This document shows positions 18,996 through 28,898 of a DNA stretch of 64,000 nucleotides, piece by piece. How positions within the stretch are numbered: the stretch's first letter is position 1; every line of letters begins with the position of its first letter. Origin of the DNA: Vibrio diabolicus (GTDB lineage Bacteria; Pseudomonadota; Gammaproteobacteria; Enterobacterales; Vibrionaceae); the NCBI GenBank assembly GCA_001048675.1, contig CCKK01000001.1:62001-126000 (forward strand), given 5' to 3'. The notes beneath the pieces were generated by a model that was not told the DNA's origin, ran no database searches, and worked only from the letters and a program-made list of their open reading frames with translations. A program made the translations under genes and the position numbers.

Positions 18996-19537
18996 TGAGC
19001 CGTAGTAAAAAATCTAGAAAGCCAGGTGCCGCTGGCGCACCTGAGTTTGTTGTAACTCGTAACCGTACAGAGTCTGATGTGGAAGGCCGCCTACGCAAGC
19101 GTGCTAAAAAGCGCAAAGGCTTGAAAACGGGTAACCGTAACTCAGAAGTTAACGAGCAGAAAAAGCAAGCTGCTGCACAAAACCGCGACCCGCGTTTAGG
19201 CAGTAAAAAGAAAATTCCTCTGGTTGTTGAGCCTGCGAAGAAAATGACGAAGCAAGAGCGTCGTTTGTCGGCAGAGCAAGAACTAGAGATGCTAGAAAAT
19301 GACGCGCAATTGAACGTGTTGCTAGACCGTATTGAAGCGGGTGAAAACCTAGGCACAGGTCTACAGAAATACGTTGATGAGAAGCTCGACCGCATTGAGA
19401 AGCTAATGGACCAACTAGGTTTGTTGGAACCTGAAGAAGAGGAAGACTTCACTGCTCCTGCTGAGAAAAGCACGCGCAATGATGATGACTTGCTGGCAGA
19501 TTTCGACGACATTAACTTCGACGACTACAAAGGATAA
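18995..19537 (+). CDS. yihI: Der GTPase-activating protein YihI
   Basis: YihI stimulates GTP hydrolysis by the ribosome-assembly GTPase Der. The 180-residue protein is highly charged: a basic, disordered N-terminal half (SRSKKSRKPG, GRLRKRAKKRKGLKTGNRN), a conserved central helix region (about 85-150, RRLSAEQELEMLENDAQLN and LGTGLQKYVDEKLDRIEKLM) and an acidic end. Overlap with the methyltransferase and an 8-bp gap to the next ORF make a three-gene operon. Confidence 0.93.
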   Translation: MSRSKKSRKPGAAGAPEFVVTRNRTESDVEGRLRKRAKKRKGLKTGNRNSEVNEQKKQAAAQNRDPRLGSKKKIPLVVEPAKKMTKQERRLSAEQELEMLENDAQLNVLLDRIEAGENLGTGLQKYVDEKLDRIEKLMDQLGLLEPEEEEDFTAPAEKSTRNDDDLLADFDDINFDDYKG

Positions 19538-19544
19538 TTAAGCT

Positions 19545-20033
19545 ATGAATGTAACCTTATTAGCTATTGCTGGTGTTGTGATTATCATCGCACTTGCTTC
19601 TTATGCAGGTTACCTTCTGCTTCAATTGAAAAAGCAAAAGGAATTGCAGCTAAAGCATCAAAAATTGGCGATAGATAAACGTAACGCCAACATTTTTGAG
19701 AATGTGCATACCTTGTGTCAGGCGGGTATTCAAGGCCAATGCGATTTATCTGAAATCAGTATTCGTGTGTATAACATCATGGATTATGTACAAGGTGAAG
19801 ACCGTGTCGATTTCGATAAAACGTACCCTGCAATTTCTGAGCTTTACCATATCGTGAAAGATATGGCGCGTGGTGAAGAACGCCAACAACTTGCCAAGAA
19901 AGAGCGTATGCAACAGAACTTGACGCGTCATAAAGCGGAAAGCCGCCTCACTGATGCGATCATTGAGGAGCTCAAAGTGTTGCAGAAAAACGTCCAGCCA
20001 CTGAATAATCAAATCAATATTCAGATGATTTAA
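19545..20033 (+). CDS. DUF2489 membrane-anchored protein
   Basis: This 162-residue protein has one N-terminal membrane helix (about 4-27, VTLLAIAGVVIIIALASYAG) and a helical, charged cytoplasmic part. The conserved region around NIFENVHTLCQAGIQGQCDL and ISIRVYNIMDYVQ marks it as DUF2489. The function is unknown. It follows yihI by 8 bp, a gene order common in Vibrio and enterobacteria where the DUF2489 gene sits between yihI and hemN. Confidence 0.85.
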   Translation: MNVTLLAIAGVVIIIALASYAGYLLLQLKKQKELQLKHQKLAIDKRNANIFENVHTLCQAGIQGQCDLSEISIRVYNIMDYVQGEDRVDFDKTYPAISELYHIVKDMARGEERQQLAKKERMQQNLTRHKAESRLTDAIIEELKVLQKNVQPLNNQINIQMI

Positions 20034-20217
20034 TAGTTACCCCCAATGGTTTCCTTATGACTGCTGGGGGTATCGTGATCACGCTAGCACTTCTTTAGTT
20101 TTATAATTAAAAAGCCAGTCGGCGTTGCCACGCTTGTCATCGTCGTATGGCAAAATAGCGGCTCTGAATATCGGGTGACGGCTTTCGTTGCCCTAGCATT
20201 TAACGGAAAGTACCACC

Positions 20218-21609
20218 ATGTCGAATCAACACACTGAATCGAAGCAGCAAATCGTCTGGGATCAAGCGGTATTGGATAAGTACAACTATTCCGGTCCTCG
20301 CTACACGTCGTACCCAACGGCGCTGGAGTTCCATGAAGCGTTCACCATTTCTGATTATGATATGGCATGCACTCAGTACCCAGACCGCCCATTATCGCTG
20401 TACGTGCACATTCCGTTCTGTCACAAGCTTTGTTACTACTGTGGTTGTAATAAAGTCATCACGCGCCACTCGCACAAAGCGGACGAATACCTCGATGTAC
20501 TTGAGCATGAGATTCGTCAACGTGCAGCCTTATTGGTGGGCAGAACGGTAACGCAATTGCACTTTGGTGGTGGTACGCCAACGTTCCTTTCTGAAAAGCA
20601 AATTACACGCGTAATGAGCCTGTTGCGCCAAGAGTTTACCTTTAGCAGTGATGCTGAAATCAGTATCGAAGTTGACCCGCGTGAAATTCAGATCACCATG
20701 CTGGATCACCTGCGTAGTGAAGGCTTTAACCGCTTAAGCATCGGTGTTCAGGACTTCAACAAAGAAGTGCAAAAACTGGTGAACCGTGAGCAAGATGAAG
20801 AGTTCATCTTTGCGATGGTTGCGCGCGCAAAAGAGTTGGGTTTCCGTTCGACAAACCTAGATTTGATCTACGGCTTGCCAAAGCAAACCAAAGACTCTTT
20901 TGCCAAGACGTTAGAACAAGTACTGGAAATGCAGCCGGGCCGTCTGTCCGTGTTTAACTACGCGCACATGCCACAGCTATTTGCAGCGCAGCGTAAGATT
21001 AAAGACGAAGATCTGCCTAAAGCAGAAGAGAAGATGGCGATTCTGCAAGATACCATCGCGACACTGACTGGTGCTGGCTACCAGTTCATCGGTATGGACC
21101 ATTTTGCATTGCCTGATGACGAACTTGCCGTTGCTCAGCGCGAAGGTATTTTGCATCGCAACTTCCAAGGCTACACCACACAAGGTGAATGTGATTTGGT
21201 TGGCTTTGGTGTCTCTGCAATCTCGATGATCGGCGATGCATACGCGCAAAACCAGAAAGAGCTGAAGAAATACTACGCTCAAGTCAACGAACTTCGTCAC
21301 GCACTGTGGAAAGGGGTCTCGCTGGACTCTGATGATTTGCTACGTCGCGAAGTGATCAAGCAGCTGATTTGTAATTTTAAACTAGACAAGAAAGCGATCG
21401 AGTCTGAGTTTAAAGTGAAGTTTGATCAGTACTTTAAAGAAGATTTGCAGCTACTTCAGACCTTCATCAACGATGAGCTGGTGGAAGTGGATGACAATGA
21501 AATTCGTGTGACGCTGCGAGGTCGTTTGCTGATCCGTAATATTTGTATGAGCTTCGATAAGTACCTGCGAGCGAAGGCGCGTCAGCAACAATTCTCTCGT
21601 GTTATCTAA
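20218..21609 (+). CDS. hemN: Oxygen-independent coproporphyrinogen III oxidase
   Basis: HemN is a radical-SAM enzyme that oxidatively decarboxylates two propionates of coproporphyrinogen III to make protoporphyrinogen IX without oxygen. The 463-residue protein has C68-x3-C72-x2-C75-x-C77 (FCHKLCYYCGC), binding the 4Fe-4S cluster, and FGGGTPTFL. The trip-wire helix YNYSGPRYTSYPTALEF near the N terminus separates true HemN from HemW. The terminator downstream is shared with add. Its promoter region (20034-20217) shows no clear FNR box. Confidence 0.96.
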   Translation: MSNQHTESKQQIVWDQAVLDKYNYSGPRYTSYPTALEFHEAFTISDYDMACTQYPDRPLSLYVHIPFCHKLCYYCGCNKVITRHSHKADEYLDVLEHEIRQRAALLVGRTVTQLHFGGGTPTFLSEKQITRVMSLLRQEFTFSSDAEISIEVDPREIQITMLDHLRSEGFNRLSIGVQDFNKEVQKLVNREQDEEFIFAMVARAKELGFRSTNLDLIYGLPKQTKDSFAKTLEQVLEMQPGRLSVFNYAHMPQLFAAQRKIKDEDLPKAEEKMAILQDTIATLTGAGYQFIGMDHFALPDDELAVAQREGILHRNFQGYTTQGECDLVGFGVSAISMIGDAYAQNQKELKKYYAQVNELRHALWKGVSLDSDDLLRREVIKQLICNFKLDKKAIESEFKVKFDQYFKEDLQLLQTFINDELVEVDDNEIRVTLRGRLLIRNICMSFDKYLRAKARQQQFSRVI

Positions 21610-21631
21610 TCATAGACGCCGATTCAAGATA

Positions 21632-21665
21632 TAAAAAATGCCAGCAGATGCTGGCATTTTTTTAT
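21632..21665 (+). terminator. Shared terminator between hemN and add
   Basis: AATGCCAGC (21637-21645) pairs with GCTGGCATT (21650-21658). It is flanked by an A run and TTTTTT, so it can serve both convergent genes. Confidence 0.87.
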
Positions 21666-21678
21666 GTTTTCGCTGGAT

Positions 21679-22683
21679 TTAAGCGCGATCTTTTACTTTT
21701 GCTTTCAGTTCCGCTTTTTCTGCTTCTGAAAGGAACGCAATCTCAAGGCCATTGATTTGTGCTTGGCGAATCTGGTCTTGGCTCAGACCAGCTGCTGGTG
21801 CCGCTACTTCGTATTCGTATGGCAGTTCGATGCCTTCTACCGCTGGATCGTCAGTGTTCAGACACGCAAGAACGCCATGCTCTAGGAACTGTTTGAGAGG
21901 GTGGTTTTCTAACGTTTCTACCGTGCTTGTTTGGTAGTTTGATGTTAGGCAAGACTCAATACCAATGCGGTTTTCTGCTAGGTAATCCATCAGTTTTGGA
22001 TCGTGGATCGCTTTTACGCCGTGACCGATACGAGTTGCGCCCAGCTCATTGATTGCTTGCCACATGCTCTCTGCACCTGCTGCTTCACCAGCATGAACCG
22101 TTACCCCAAGGCCAGCGTCGCGTACTTGTTTGAAGTGAGACACAAAGCGATCGCCCGGTTGGCCCAGTTCGTCACCCGCCAAGTCGACGGCAACGATGTG
22201 ATCTTTTTGGCTCAGAATGCCGTCCAGTTCTTGTTGGCATGCGTCGGTGCCAAATGTGCGACTCATGATGCCGATCAGGTTGGCTTTCACGCCAAAATCG
22301 CGCATACCCGCTTGCACACCGTCCACGACTGCTTCAACAACACCCGCTACTGGTAACTTGTGTTTCATTGCCATGTAGTATGGTGAGAAACGCAGTTCAG
22401 CGTAATCGATTTGAGCGTTTAGTGCGTCTTCTACGTTTTCGTACGCCACACGACGACATGCATCTAGGTCGCCCAGTACCGCAACACCCCAGTCGAGCTT
22501 AGAAAGGAAAGCAACAAGAGAGGGTTCCGCTTCGACAATTTGAACGTGAGGAGTGAGAGACTCAATATCGTACGCTGGCAGAGCAATACCAAATTTTTGG
22601 CCAAGCTCAAGAATCGTTTTAGTACGAATGTTACCGTCAAGGTGGCGGTGCAAATCAGTAAGAGGAAGGTTCTTCGTTATCAT
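21679..22683 (-). CDS. add: Adenosine deaminase
   Basis: The enzyme deaminates adenosine and deoxyadenosine to inosine and deoxyinosine in purine salvage. The 334-residue TIM barrel has the zinc ligands of [10 protein letters not shown], the catalytic HAGEAAG, the later GHGVKAI, and LNTDDPAV with the two aspartates, all intact. It is convergent with hemN and stands alone. Confidence 0.96.
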   Translation of the reverse strand: MITKNLPLTDLHRHLDGNIRTKTILELGQKFGIALPAYDIESLTPHVQIVEAEPSLVAFLSKLDWGVAVLGDLDACRRVAYENVEDALNAQIDYAELRFSPYYMAMKHKLPVAGVVEAVVDGVQAGMRDFGVKANLIGIMSRTFGTDACQQELDGILSQKDHIVAVDLAGDELGQPGDRFVSHFKQVRDAGLGVTVHAGEAAGAESMWQAINELGATRIGHGVKAIHDPKLMDYLAENRIGIESCLTSNYQTSTVETLENHPLKQFLEHGVLACLNTDDPAVEGIELPYEYEVAAPAAGLSQDQIRQAQINGLEIAFLSEAEKAELKAKVKDRA

Positions 22684-22830
22684 TATGTCGATCCGGATAG
22701 TTATGAACTGGAACAGGGCCCAAACATCATCTGTGACAATACATGGGTAAGATTTGCAGTTAAGTATAAATAACAGTTAGGTAGATTGTCAGTAGAGGAT
22801 GACTAGGAAATCAACGATTCTCGCTCTTTT

Positions 22831-25378
22831 CTACTTCATGTTAACCAAATGTGTTGGCCACTCTTCTAGTGGCATTGGACGACTGTAATAGAAGCCTTGC
22901 ACTTGGTTGCAGCCTAAAGAGCGCAGTAATTGTGCTTGATTGCTATCCTCTACGCCTTCTGCGACGACATTGGTTTTGAGGCCTGCGGTGATATTGATGA
23001 CCGCAGCAACGACCGAACTGTCTAAGTTTTCTTGCGTGAGTTGATTGATGAAGGTGCGATCAATCTTCAAACAAGTAAATGGCAGTGAGTGAAGATAACC
23101 CAGTGATGAGTAACCGGTACCGAAATCATCGATCGCGATCCCAATCCCCATATCACGCAGTTTGGTCATGTTTTCCAGTGTGGTTGGTGCGCTATCAATA
23201 ATGCGCGACTCGGTGATCTCCAGTGTTAGGTTACTGGCGGGTAATTTTGTGATATCCAATACGTTGGTCACTGTATCGACAAAATCAGGGCAGGACAGTT
23301 GATTAACGGAGATGTTCACATGCAGTTGGAAGTCTGATGGCCACTGATTACTTTGAATGGCTTGGTATGTATCGCGGCAAGCTTGTAACAGAATTTGTTG
23401 GCCAATGGCTTTGATCATGCCGCTTTCTTCTGCGATTGGAATAAAATCTAGTGGTGACACCATTCCTGAGTCACTGTGCCAGCGCGCCAGCGCTTCTGCG
23501 CCACACACATTACCACTAGCGAGATCCACAATAGGTTGATAATGAGGGACAAACTCTTGGTTTTCGATGCCAGTTTGAATCTTAGTCAGCATTTGGGTGC
23601 GGAACTTTGAAGCGCTTGCCAGTTCAGGGCTGTAATGACAGACACCGGTCAGTGAGTCTTGCTTGGCGTAGCTTAATGCGATGCTGGCGTTGCGAAGCCA
23701 CAGCGGCATGGTTTCATTTGGTTGGGTTTGCACAATGCCAAGTGAAATCTTCATTACTACATTCTCACCTTCCACCATAAATGGGGTGGAAAAGAGTTGC
23801 TGTAATCGACGCTCGGTTTGTTTAACTTTGGCTTCCGTATCGGCGTTTGAGAGAAACACTGCGAACTCATCACCACCAATCCGAGCCAGTAATGCGTTAT
23901 CACTAAACTCTTGTTTTAGCCTTTCTGCGATGCTGACCAACAGTTGATCACCGTTATGATGACCTACACTGTCGTTGATATCTCTAAATTTGTTGATACC
24001 AAGTAAAAACAAAACTGCCGTGGCACAGGTGAGATTGGTTCTCACAGATTTCGACCAAGCCCTGACGACTGTATAAGCGTGTCAGAGAGTCATAAACCAA
24101 CTGCTCACGCAACGCTTTAAATGAGGCTCTGAGGTTACTCGTCATCTCATTAAAGGCATGCACAAGTACCGTTGTCTCATACACATAACCAGGTTTTGGC
24201 ATACTGCTGTCCCAATCGCCATTCGCAAGGTGTTGGGCGGCGTCGGCCGTCGCGTTAATCGGTCTGGTGACTCGGTTGAAAATGATCCAACTGATGGCGA
24301 TACCAAATAAGCTGACGATAAACCCGACCAGCCAACTCTTTTGTTGGCTTTTCGGCAATGTACCCAGCAACTCGGATTCAGATATAGAGGTGCCAATAAA
24401 CCATGTTAAACCGTTTTGATCTCGGTATGGGGTTAGTCGGCTGAAAATACGTTGGCCGTCATGCTCAAATGAAAAGGTGTAAGGTTGCTTAGTATTGTTG
24501 AGATCAAACGACCGAACGCGGCTCGCACTGATTTTGATGATCGGATCTGCGTTTTCAGCCGCAAACAAACGCTGCCCTTTATCAGAAAACTTTGTGCCCC
24601 ATGAGATGACGCTTCCCGGGCCTGAGTGAGCGATTAAACGATGCTCTGGGTCCATGATGTAGACCGAAGCTTTGGTGTTGTATTTTAACTCACGTAGAAA
24701 TTCGTTAAATGTGTTGATGCGAATGTCTGTCACCAACACGCCAGCAAATTGGTCGTGTTTATACACCGGTGTCATGGCTGACAGCGTAATATCCTGGCGT
24801 TCATCGGCATTCGTATAAATCTCAGACCACATCGAGGTTTGAGTCTCTGCGACGGGCGTATACCATGGACGAGTGCGAGGGTCGTATGGAGAGATAACCG
24901 TTCGAATGCTATTACTCACATGGTTGGTGCCATAAATAATCAGATCACCATCGGTATATCGATCTTGAACCATTAAGGTGTAATCGTCGGAAAGCTCGCG
25001 GCGGAACCCGGCAAAGTCACCGCTTTCTGAACCAAATGCGATGACATCCAACTGCGGTATCGATTGGTAAAGGTTTTTGAATGCACTCAGCAGGTAGCTT
25101 TGAATATCTGAGGTGTCGTGAGGATGATAAAGGTTGTGATAGCTGACGTTATGCGCGAGAGCCATAACCGCAGTAAACGGCTTGCGCAGATAGCTATTAA
25201 GGTGGTCGTGGACACTTTCGGTTAACACGGAAAGTTGTTTGTCGCTGATATCTGTGACCACTTCTTCGTAGCTTTGTTTTTGGACGTAGACAATGACACC
25301 GATCGCCAGTAAGAAGATCATGACAAATGGAATGAGAACAGCGGTACGCAGTGTAATTTGAGTCGTAGCAGTAGACAT
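22831..25378 (-). pseudogene. dCache-HAMP-GGDEF-EAL protein, frame broken by one extra base
   Basis: The reconstructed product of about 848 residues has a membrane helix (about 10-30), a large periplasmic dCache sensor domain (about 35-330), a second helix (about 350-370), HAMP, then GGDEF (ARIGGDEFAVFLS) and EAL (CGAEALARW, DDFGTGYSSLGYL). Both catalytic signatures look intact, so it could make and degrade cyclic di-GMP. The frame from ATG 25378 reads correctly to GSFVF (about residue 457), then breaks and stops at 23984-23986. The other frame continues with LLGINKFRDINDSVGHHNGD. The shift lies in 24005-24014, where removal of one A from AAAAA or AAAA restores the join. A sequencing error is likely. 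If real, the truncated form keeps only the sensor half. Confidence 0.87.
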
Positions 25379-25480
25379 TGCCTAATCACATAGATGGTGG
25401 TGCGCCACAATTGTACTGATATTTTTGTTAATATCGAGTGGCAAACGACTCTCGTTGTTAACGCACCACGTAAGTGATTG

Positions 25481-26884
25481 TCAGTACAATTCTTTTAATT
25501 TTCTGGTAAGCGTGTTTCGCCCCCAGCCTAATACTTTAGCGGCATCTTGCTTGTGACCTTTAGTGTGCTCCAAAGCTGCCTCTAATAAAATGCGCTCAAA
25601 TTCTGGTAAAGCATAAGAAAGTAGTTCTTTATCTCCTGCCGCGAGTGATTGACGTGCCCAATCCGCCAATTGTTCTTGCCAGCTGCCATGTTCAGAGTCC
25701 GAAATGGATTTTTTCTCTTCGAGCAGTTCGCTTGGTAAGTCGTTTGGCAATACCTCGCTACCACTGGCCATGACGGTTAACCAACGGCAAATATTCTCTA
25801 ATTGACGCACGTTGCCCGGCCAATCAAGGCGGTTAAGAATTTCAACGGTCGACGGATGCAGAGTTTTGGTTTCGACCCCCAGCTCATCAGCCGCTCGGAT
25901 AAGAAAATGCTGCGTAAGTTTTTCGATGTCTTGCTTACGTTCACGCAATGCCGGAATCTGCACTCGAATCACGTTCAAGCGATGGAATAAGTCTTCACGG
26001 AAATCGCCTTCATGCACCAGCTTTTCTAAATTCTGGTGTGTTGCCGCGACAATCCTTACGTCGACGCTGATTGGGGAGTGACCGCCCACTCGATAAAACT
26101 GTCCGTCGGCCAGAACACGCAGCAAACGGGTTTGAATATCTAACGGCATGTCACCGATTTCGTCTAAAAATAGGGTGCCGCCATTGGCTTGTTCGAATCG
26201 ACCCTGACGAACATTGTTCGCCCCGGTAAATGCCCCTTTTTCATGACCAAACAACTCTGACTCAATCAGATCTTTGGGAATCGCCGCCATATTGAGTGCA
26301 ATAAAAGGTTTGTTGGCGCGAGGACTATGGCGGTGCAACGCATGAGCAACGAGCTCTTTACCCGTGCCCGATTCACCGTTAATCAATACTGAAATTGAGG
26401 AGCGAGAAAGACGACCAATGGCGCGAAATACTTCTTGCATGGCTGGCGCTTCACCGATGATTTCTGGCGTTTCCGCAGGAATGTCTTCTGGAGAGAGTTG
26501 CTCACGTTTATTTTCGTGACTGTGTGCAATCGCTCGTTCAACCAGAGTTAAGGTTTCATCGATATCAAAAGGTTTTGGTAAGTATTCAAAGGCGCCTTTT
26601 TGGTACGCATTCACTGCCGCATCCAAATCTGAGTGGGCGGTCATGATAATCACGGGAAGGTCTGGGTAATCGCGCTGTACTTGTTTTAGCAGCTCTAATC
26701 CATCAATGCCCGGCATGCGAATGTCTGATACCAGCACATCTGGTACTTCGCGTTCGAGCGCCATCAAAACGCTTTCCCCATCGGCATAGGTTTCGCATTT
26801 TATGTTGGCAGAGGAGAGCGTTTTCTCCATCACCCAGCGAATGGAACTGTCGTCATCAACGACCCAAACATATCCTTTACTCAT
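25481..26884 (-). CDS. glnG: Nitrogen regulator NtrC (GlnG), sigma-54 activator
   Basis: NtrC, phosphorylated by NtrB under nitrogen shortage, activates sigma-54 promoters. The 467-residue protein has a receiver domain with phospho-acceptor D54 in VSDIRMPG, an AAA+ domain (about 140-380) with Walker A GESGTGKE, the sigma-54-contact loop GAFTGA and Walker B GGTLFLDEIG, and a Fis-type helix-turn-helix at the end (QDAAKVLGWGRNTLTRKLKE). It follows ntrB by 57 bp on the same strand. Confidence 0.96.
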   Translation of the reverse strand: MSKGYVWVVDDDSSIRWVMEKTLSSANIKCETYADGESVLMALEREVPDVLVSDIRMPGIDGLELLKQVQRDYPDLPVIIMTAHSDLDAAVNAYQKGAFEYLPKPFDIDETLTLVERAIAHSHENKREQLSPEDIPAETPEIIGEAPAMQEVFRAIGRLSRSSISVLINGESGTGKELVAHALHRHSPRANKPFIALNMAAIPKDLIESELFGHEKGAFTGANNVRQGRFEQANGGTLFLDEIGDMPLDIQTRLLRVLADGQFYRVGGHSPISVDVRIVAATHQNLEKLVHEGDFREDLFHRLNVIRVQIPALRERKQDIEKLTQHFLIRAADELGVETKTLHPSTVEILNRLDWPGNVRQLENICRWLTVMASGSEVLPNDLPSELLEEKKSISDSEHGSWQEQLADWARQSLAAGDKELLSYALPEFERILLEAALEHTKGHKQDAAKVLGWGRNTLTRKLKELY

Positions 26885-26941
26885 GTAGTAATCCTTGCAG
26901 CAAACCGAAAAACTGATGCGACTTGAAGTCCATTAGTGCAA

Positions 26942-27988
26942 TCAGATCGGCAAATAAATAGTAAATGTTGTGTGACCAGGCCAGCTTTCTACGTCTATTT
27001 TTCCATTGTGCTGGTCGATCAAATTTTGTGAAATAGACAGCCCTAAGCCAGTTCCTCCCTCGCGGCCACTGACCATGGGATAGAACAGCGTGTCTTGTAA
27101 TTCCGGTGGAATGCCAGGGCCGTTGTCTGTGATTTCGACACGCGCAGCGAGTTTACAGCGTTTGCCGTGAATATTAGCTTGATGCACCGTTCTGGTGCGA
27201 ATGGTGACTTTACCGTGTTCTTGATGGCTAAGAATTTGCGCCGCATTACTGACGATATTAAGCATCGCCTGTTCGATTTGGTCCGCATCCATCAAAATTT
27301 CTGGCAAGCTCGGGTCGTAATCGCGTTCAATCACGATTGAACGTTGCGATTCTAATTCAACCAACTGGCGGACCTTTTCCAGAATTTGATGCAAGTTTTC
27401 TTGTGTCTTCTTACCTGGCTTTTGTGGCCCGAGTAATCGATCAACGAGCGCTCTTAAACGATCGGCTTGCTCAATAATGATGTGCGTATACTCGGTGAGA
27501 GAGGGATCTGGCAGCATTTTTTCTAGCAATTGCGCTGCACCACGTAATCCACCTAGCGGGTTTTTGATCTCATGTGCAAGCCCTCGGACTAACAGTTTCG
27601 CCGCTTGTTGCTGGGCGTGCTGGTTCAGTTCTTGAGAGAGTCGGCGCTGTTGATCAATTTTGCGCATCTCGACGAGTAACATCAGTTGTTTTTGCCAAGT
27701 GATTGGGCTAACTGTCACCTCTAGCATTAAGGGGCGGCCATCAACAACGAAAGTGACGTCACTGTCGGTGATGCTTTGGCCACTTTGCAATGGTTGAGTG
27801 AGCAGCGCGAGATCCAGCGACGCATGTTGAATCAATTGAGAAAGCGATTGTTCAACAATACGTTTCGCGCTTTGAGAAAACAGCAACTCGGCAGCCGGAT
27901 TGGCATAACGGATAGCCAATCCATCATCAAGAATCAGCGTTGCTGTCACCATGTTGTTGAGAATGGCACTAGGAAGACTGGTATCCAC
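26942..27988 (-). CDS. glnL: Nitrogen sensor histidine kinase/phosphatase NtrB (GlnL)
   Basis: NtrB phosphorylates or dephosphorylates NtrC according to PII status. From GTG 27988, which follows AAGGACGTAAT, the protein is 348 residues, like E. coli NtrB; a longer in-frame ATG at 28039 overlaps the NtrC operator and is less likely. A PAS domain (about 5-110), the H-box [20 protein letters not shown], an N-box, and the ATP-lid motifs DNGPGIP and [12 protein letters not shown] are present. No membrane segment is seen. Confidence 0.95.
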   Translation of the reverse strand: MDTSLPSAILNNMVTATLILDDGLAIRYANPAAELLFSQSAKRIVEQSLSQLIQHASLDLALLTQPLQSGQSITDSDVTFVVDGRPLMLEVTVSPITWQKQLMLLVEMRKIDQQRRLSQELNQHAQQQAAKLLVRGLAHEIKNPLGGLRGAAQLLEKMLPDPSLTEYTHIIIEQADRLRALVDRLLGPQKPGKKTQENLHQILEKVRQLVELESQRSIVIERDYDPSLPEILMDADQIEQAMLNIVSNAAQILSHQEHGKVTIRTRTVHQANIHGKRCKLAARVEITDNGPGIPPELQDTLFYPMVSGREGGTGLGLSISQNLIDQHNGKIDVESWPGHTTFTIYLPI

Positions 27989-28021
27989 ATTACGTCCTTG
28001 TTTTGCTTTAAGATTGTGCGT

Positions 28022-28038
28022 TGCACAATAATGGTGCA
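28022..28038 (-). promoter_or_regulatory. NtrC operator at the ntrBC promoter
   Basis: TGCACAATAATGGTGCA matches the NtrC consensus TGCACCA-N3-TGGTGCA with one mismatch. It is centred about 42 bp upstream of the GTG start of ntrB. By analogy with E. coli glnL, NtrC bound here would repress the minor promoter of its own operon. Confidence 0.8.
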
Positions 28039-28120
28039 ATTGAACGTTAAGTATGGCGAATAAATCTCAGAAGAAAAAGTGAAAAGCACCGCAGTGATGC
28101 TATTTTTTTCACCAGATATT

Positions 28121-28702
28121 CTATTTTGCCCCTTTTACGGTCGGCTTAACACTTGCTCTATGTAAATGCACCGTTATAGGGCTAGTAGATGCAATAAGCT
28201 TGCCGCTTCTTTTCGCGTGCACGGCCAGTGTGTGGGTGCCTCGGTCAATATTGTTTAACTGCCACATCATATGGCTTTGTGGCGCACCATAAGGTTTTCC
28301 GTCGAGCAGCAGTTGCAACTGTTCGCCGATACCAAGCTTGCGATTGGTTTCCAGTTGAATATTGATGATGCCTCGGTTGCTGCGGATGGTTTCGTTATGT
28401 TGAGGAGTCAGCATCGAGAGCTTTAATGGGAGAGGTTTATCGGTTTTCTTTTCCGGCTTGTCTTGTGGCTCTTTAGATAGCTTGGTCTGAGGGGCGAGTG
28501 ATTCCGTGCTTTCTACCTTAGGAGCCGGTGCGCTGGCTTCAAGGTTTGGCAGTGCGATGGCTTTTGCACCTTGGTTTGGCGTATCACTAAAATGAACCAC
28601 GCCATTTTTATCTACCCATGTATAAGCAACCTGCGCTGATGCGATGGAGACGATTAATAATCCGCTGAGAGCACATAGCGATGGAATAAGCTGAACTTTC
28701 AT
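28121..28702 (-). CDS. DUF4124 periplasmic protein
   Basis: The 193-residue protein has an N-terminal signal peptide (about 1-23), a DUF4124 motif (YTWVDKNGVVHFSDTPN, 27-43), a proline- and lysine-rich linker (45-90) and an immunoglobulin-like beta domain (about 95-185; NETIRSNRGIINIQLETN, GTHTLAVHAKR). The function is unknown. It lies between glnA and ntrB in many vibrios and neighbours; it is not known to take part in nitrogen control. There is about 130 bp to ntrB and its own promoter is not obvious. Confidence 0.85.
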   Translation of the reverse strand: MKVQLIPSLCALSGLLIVSIASAQVAYTWVDKNGVVHFSDTPNQGAKAIALPNLEASAPAPKVESTESLAPQTKLSKEPQDKPEKKTDKPLPLKLSMLTPQHNETIRSNRGIINIQLETNRKLGIGEQLQLLLDGKPYGAPQSHMMWQLNNIDRGTHTLAVHAKRSGKLIASTSPITVHLHRASVKPTVKGAK

Positions 28703-28828
28703 TGCTCACCTTCTTTTGATCGATGATTTCACGTTTCAATGGCTTAGCTCTTTGACCTACAAGGTAAAAAGTCCAAGCGTATTTTTATTATCCCCTCATG
28801 TTAAACGTCGAATCTTGACTGACGAATA

Positions 28829-28857
28829 CAAAAAAGGCCCGCCTGCGAGGCGAGCCT
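28829..28857 (-). terminator. Terminator of glnA
   Basis: On the minus strand GGCTCGCCT pairs with AGGCGGGCC (plus 28836-28856, one mismatch) and is followed by seven T. Confidence 0.85.
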
Positions 28858-28898
28858 AATATTTTGTTGCTGTGTTTACATTTTACACAGTGTCGACC

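Noticed and set aside
18955..19512. 185-residue minus-strand ORF opposite yihI
   Set aside because: Serine- and arginine-rich shadow of the lysine- and glutamate-rich yihI coding frame, with no ribosome site or family pattern.
22540..22773. Plus-strand ORFs overlapping the add start
   Set aside because: Antisense to a conserved gene, with no ribosome site or family pattern.
25394..25490. Hairpin made of GTGGTGCG/CGCACCAC and ATTGTACTGA/TCAGTACAAT between ntrC and the GGDEF-EAL gene
   Set aside because: The two pairs interleave rather than nest, so they cannot form one simple hairpin, and there is no T-tract; I give no function.
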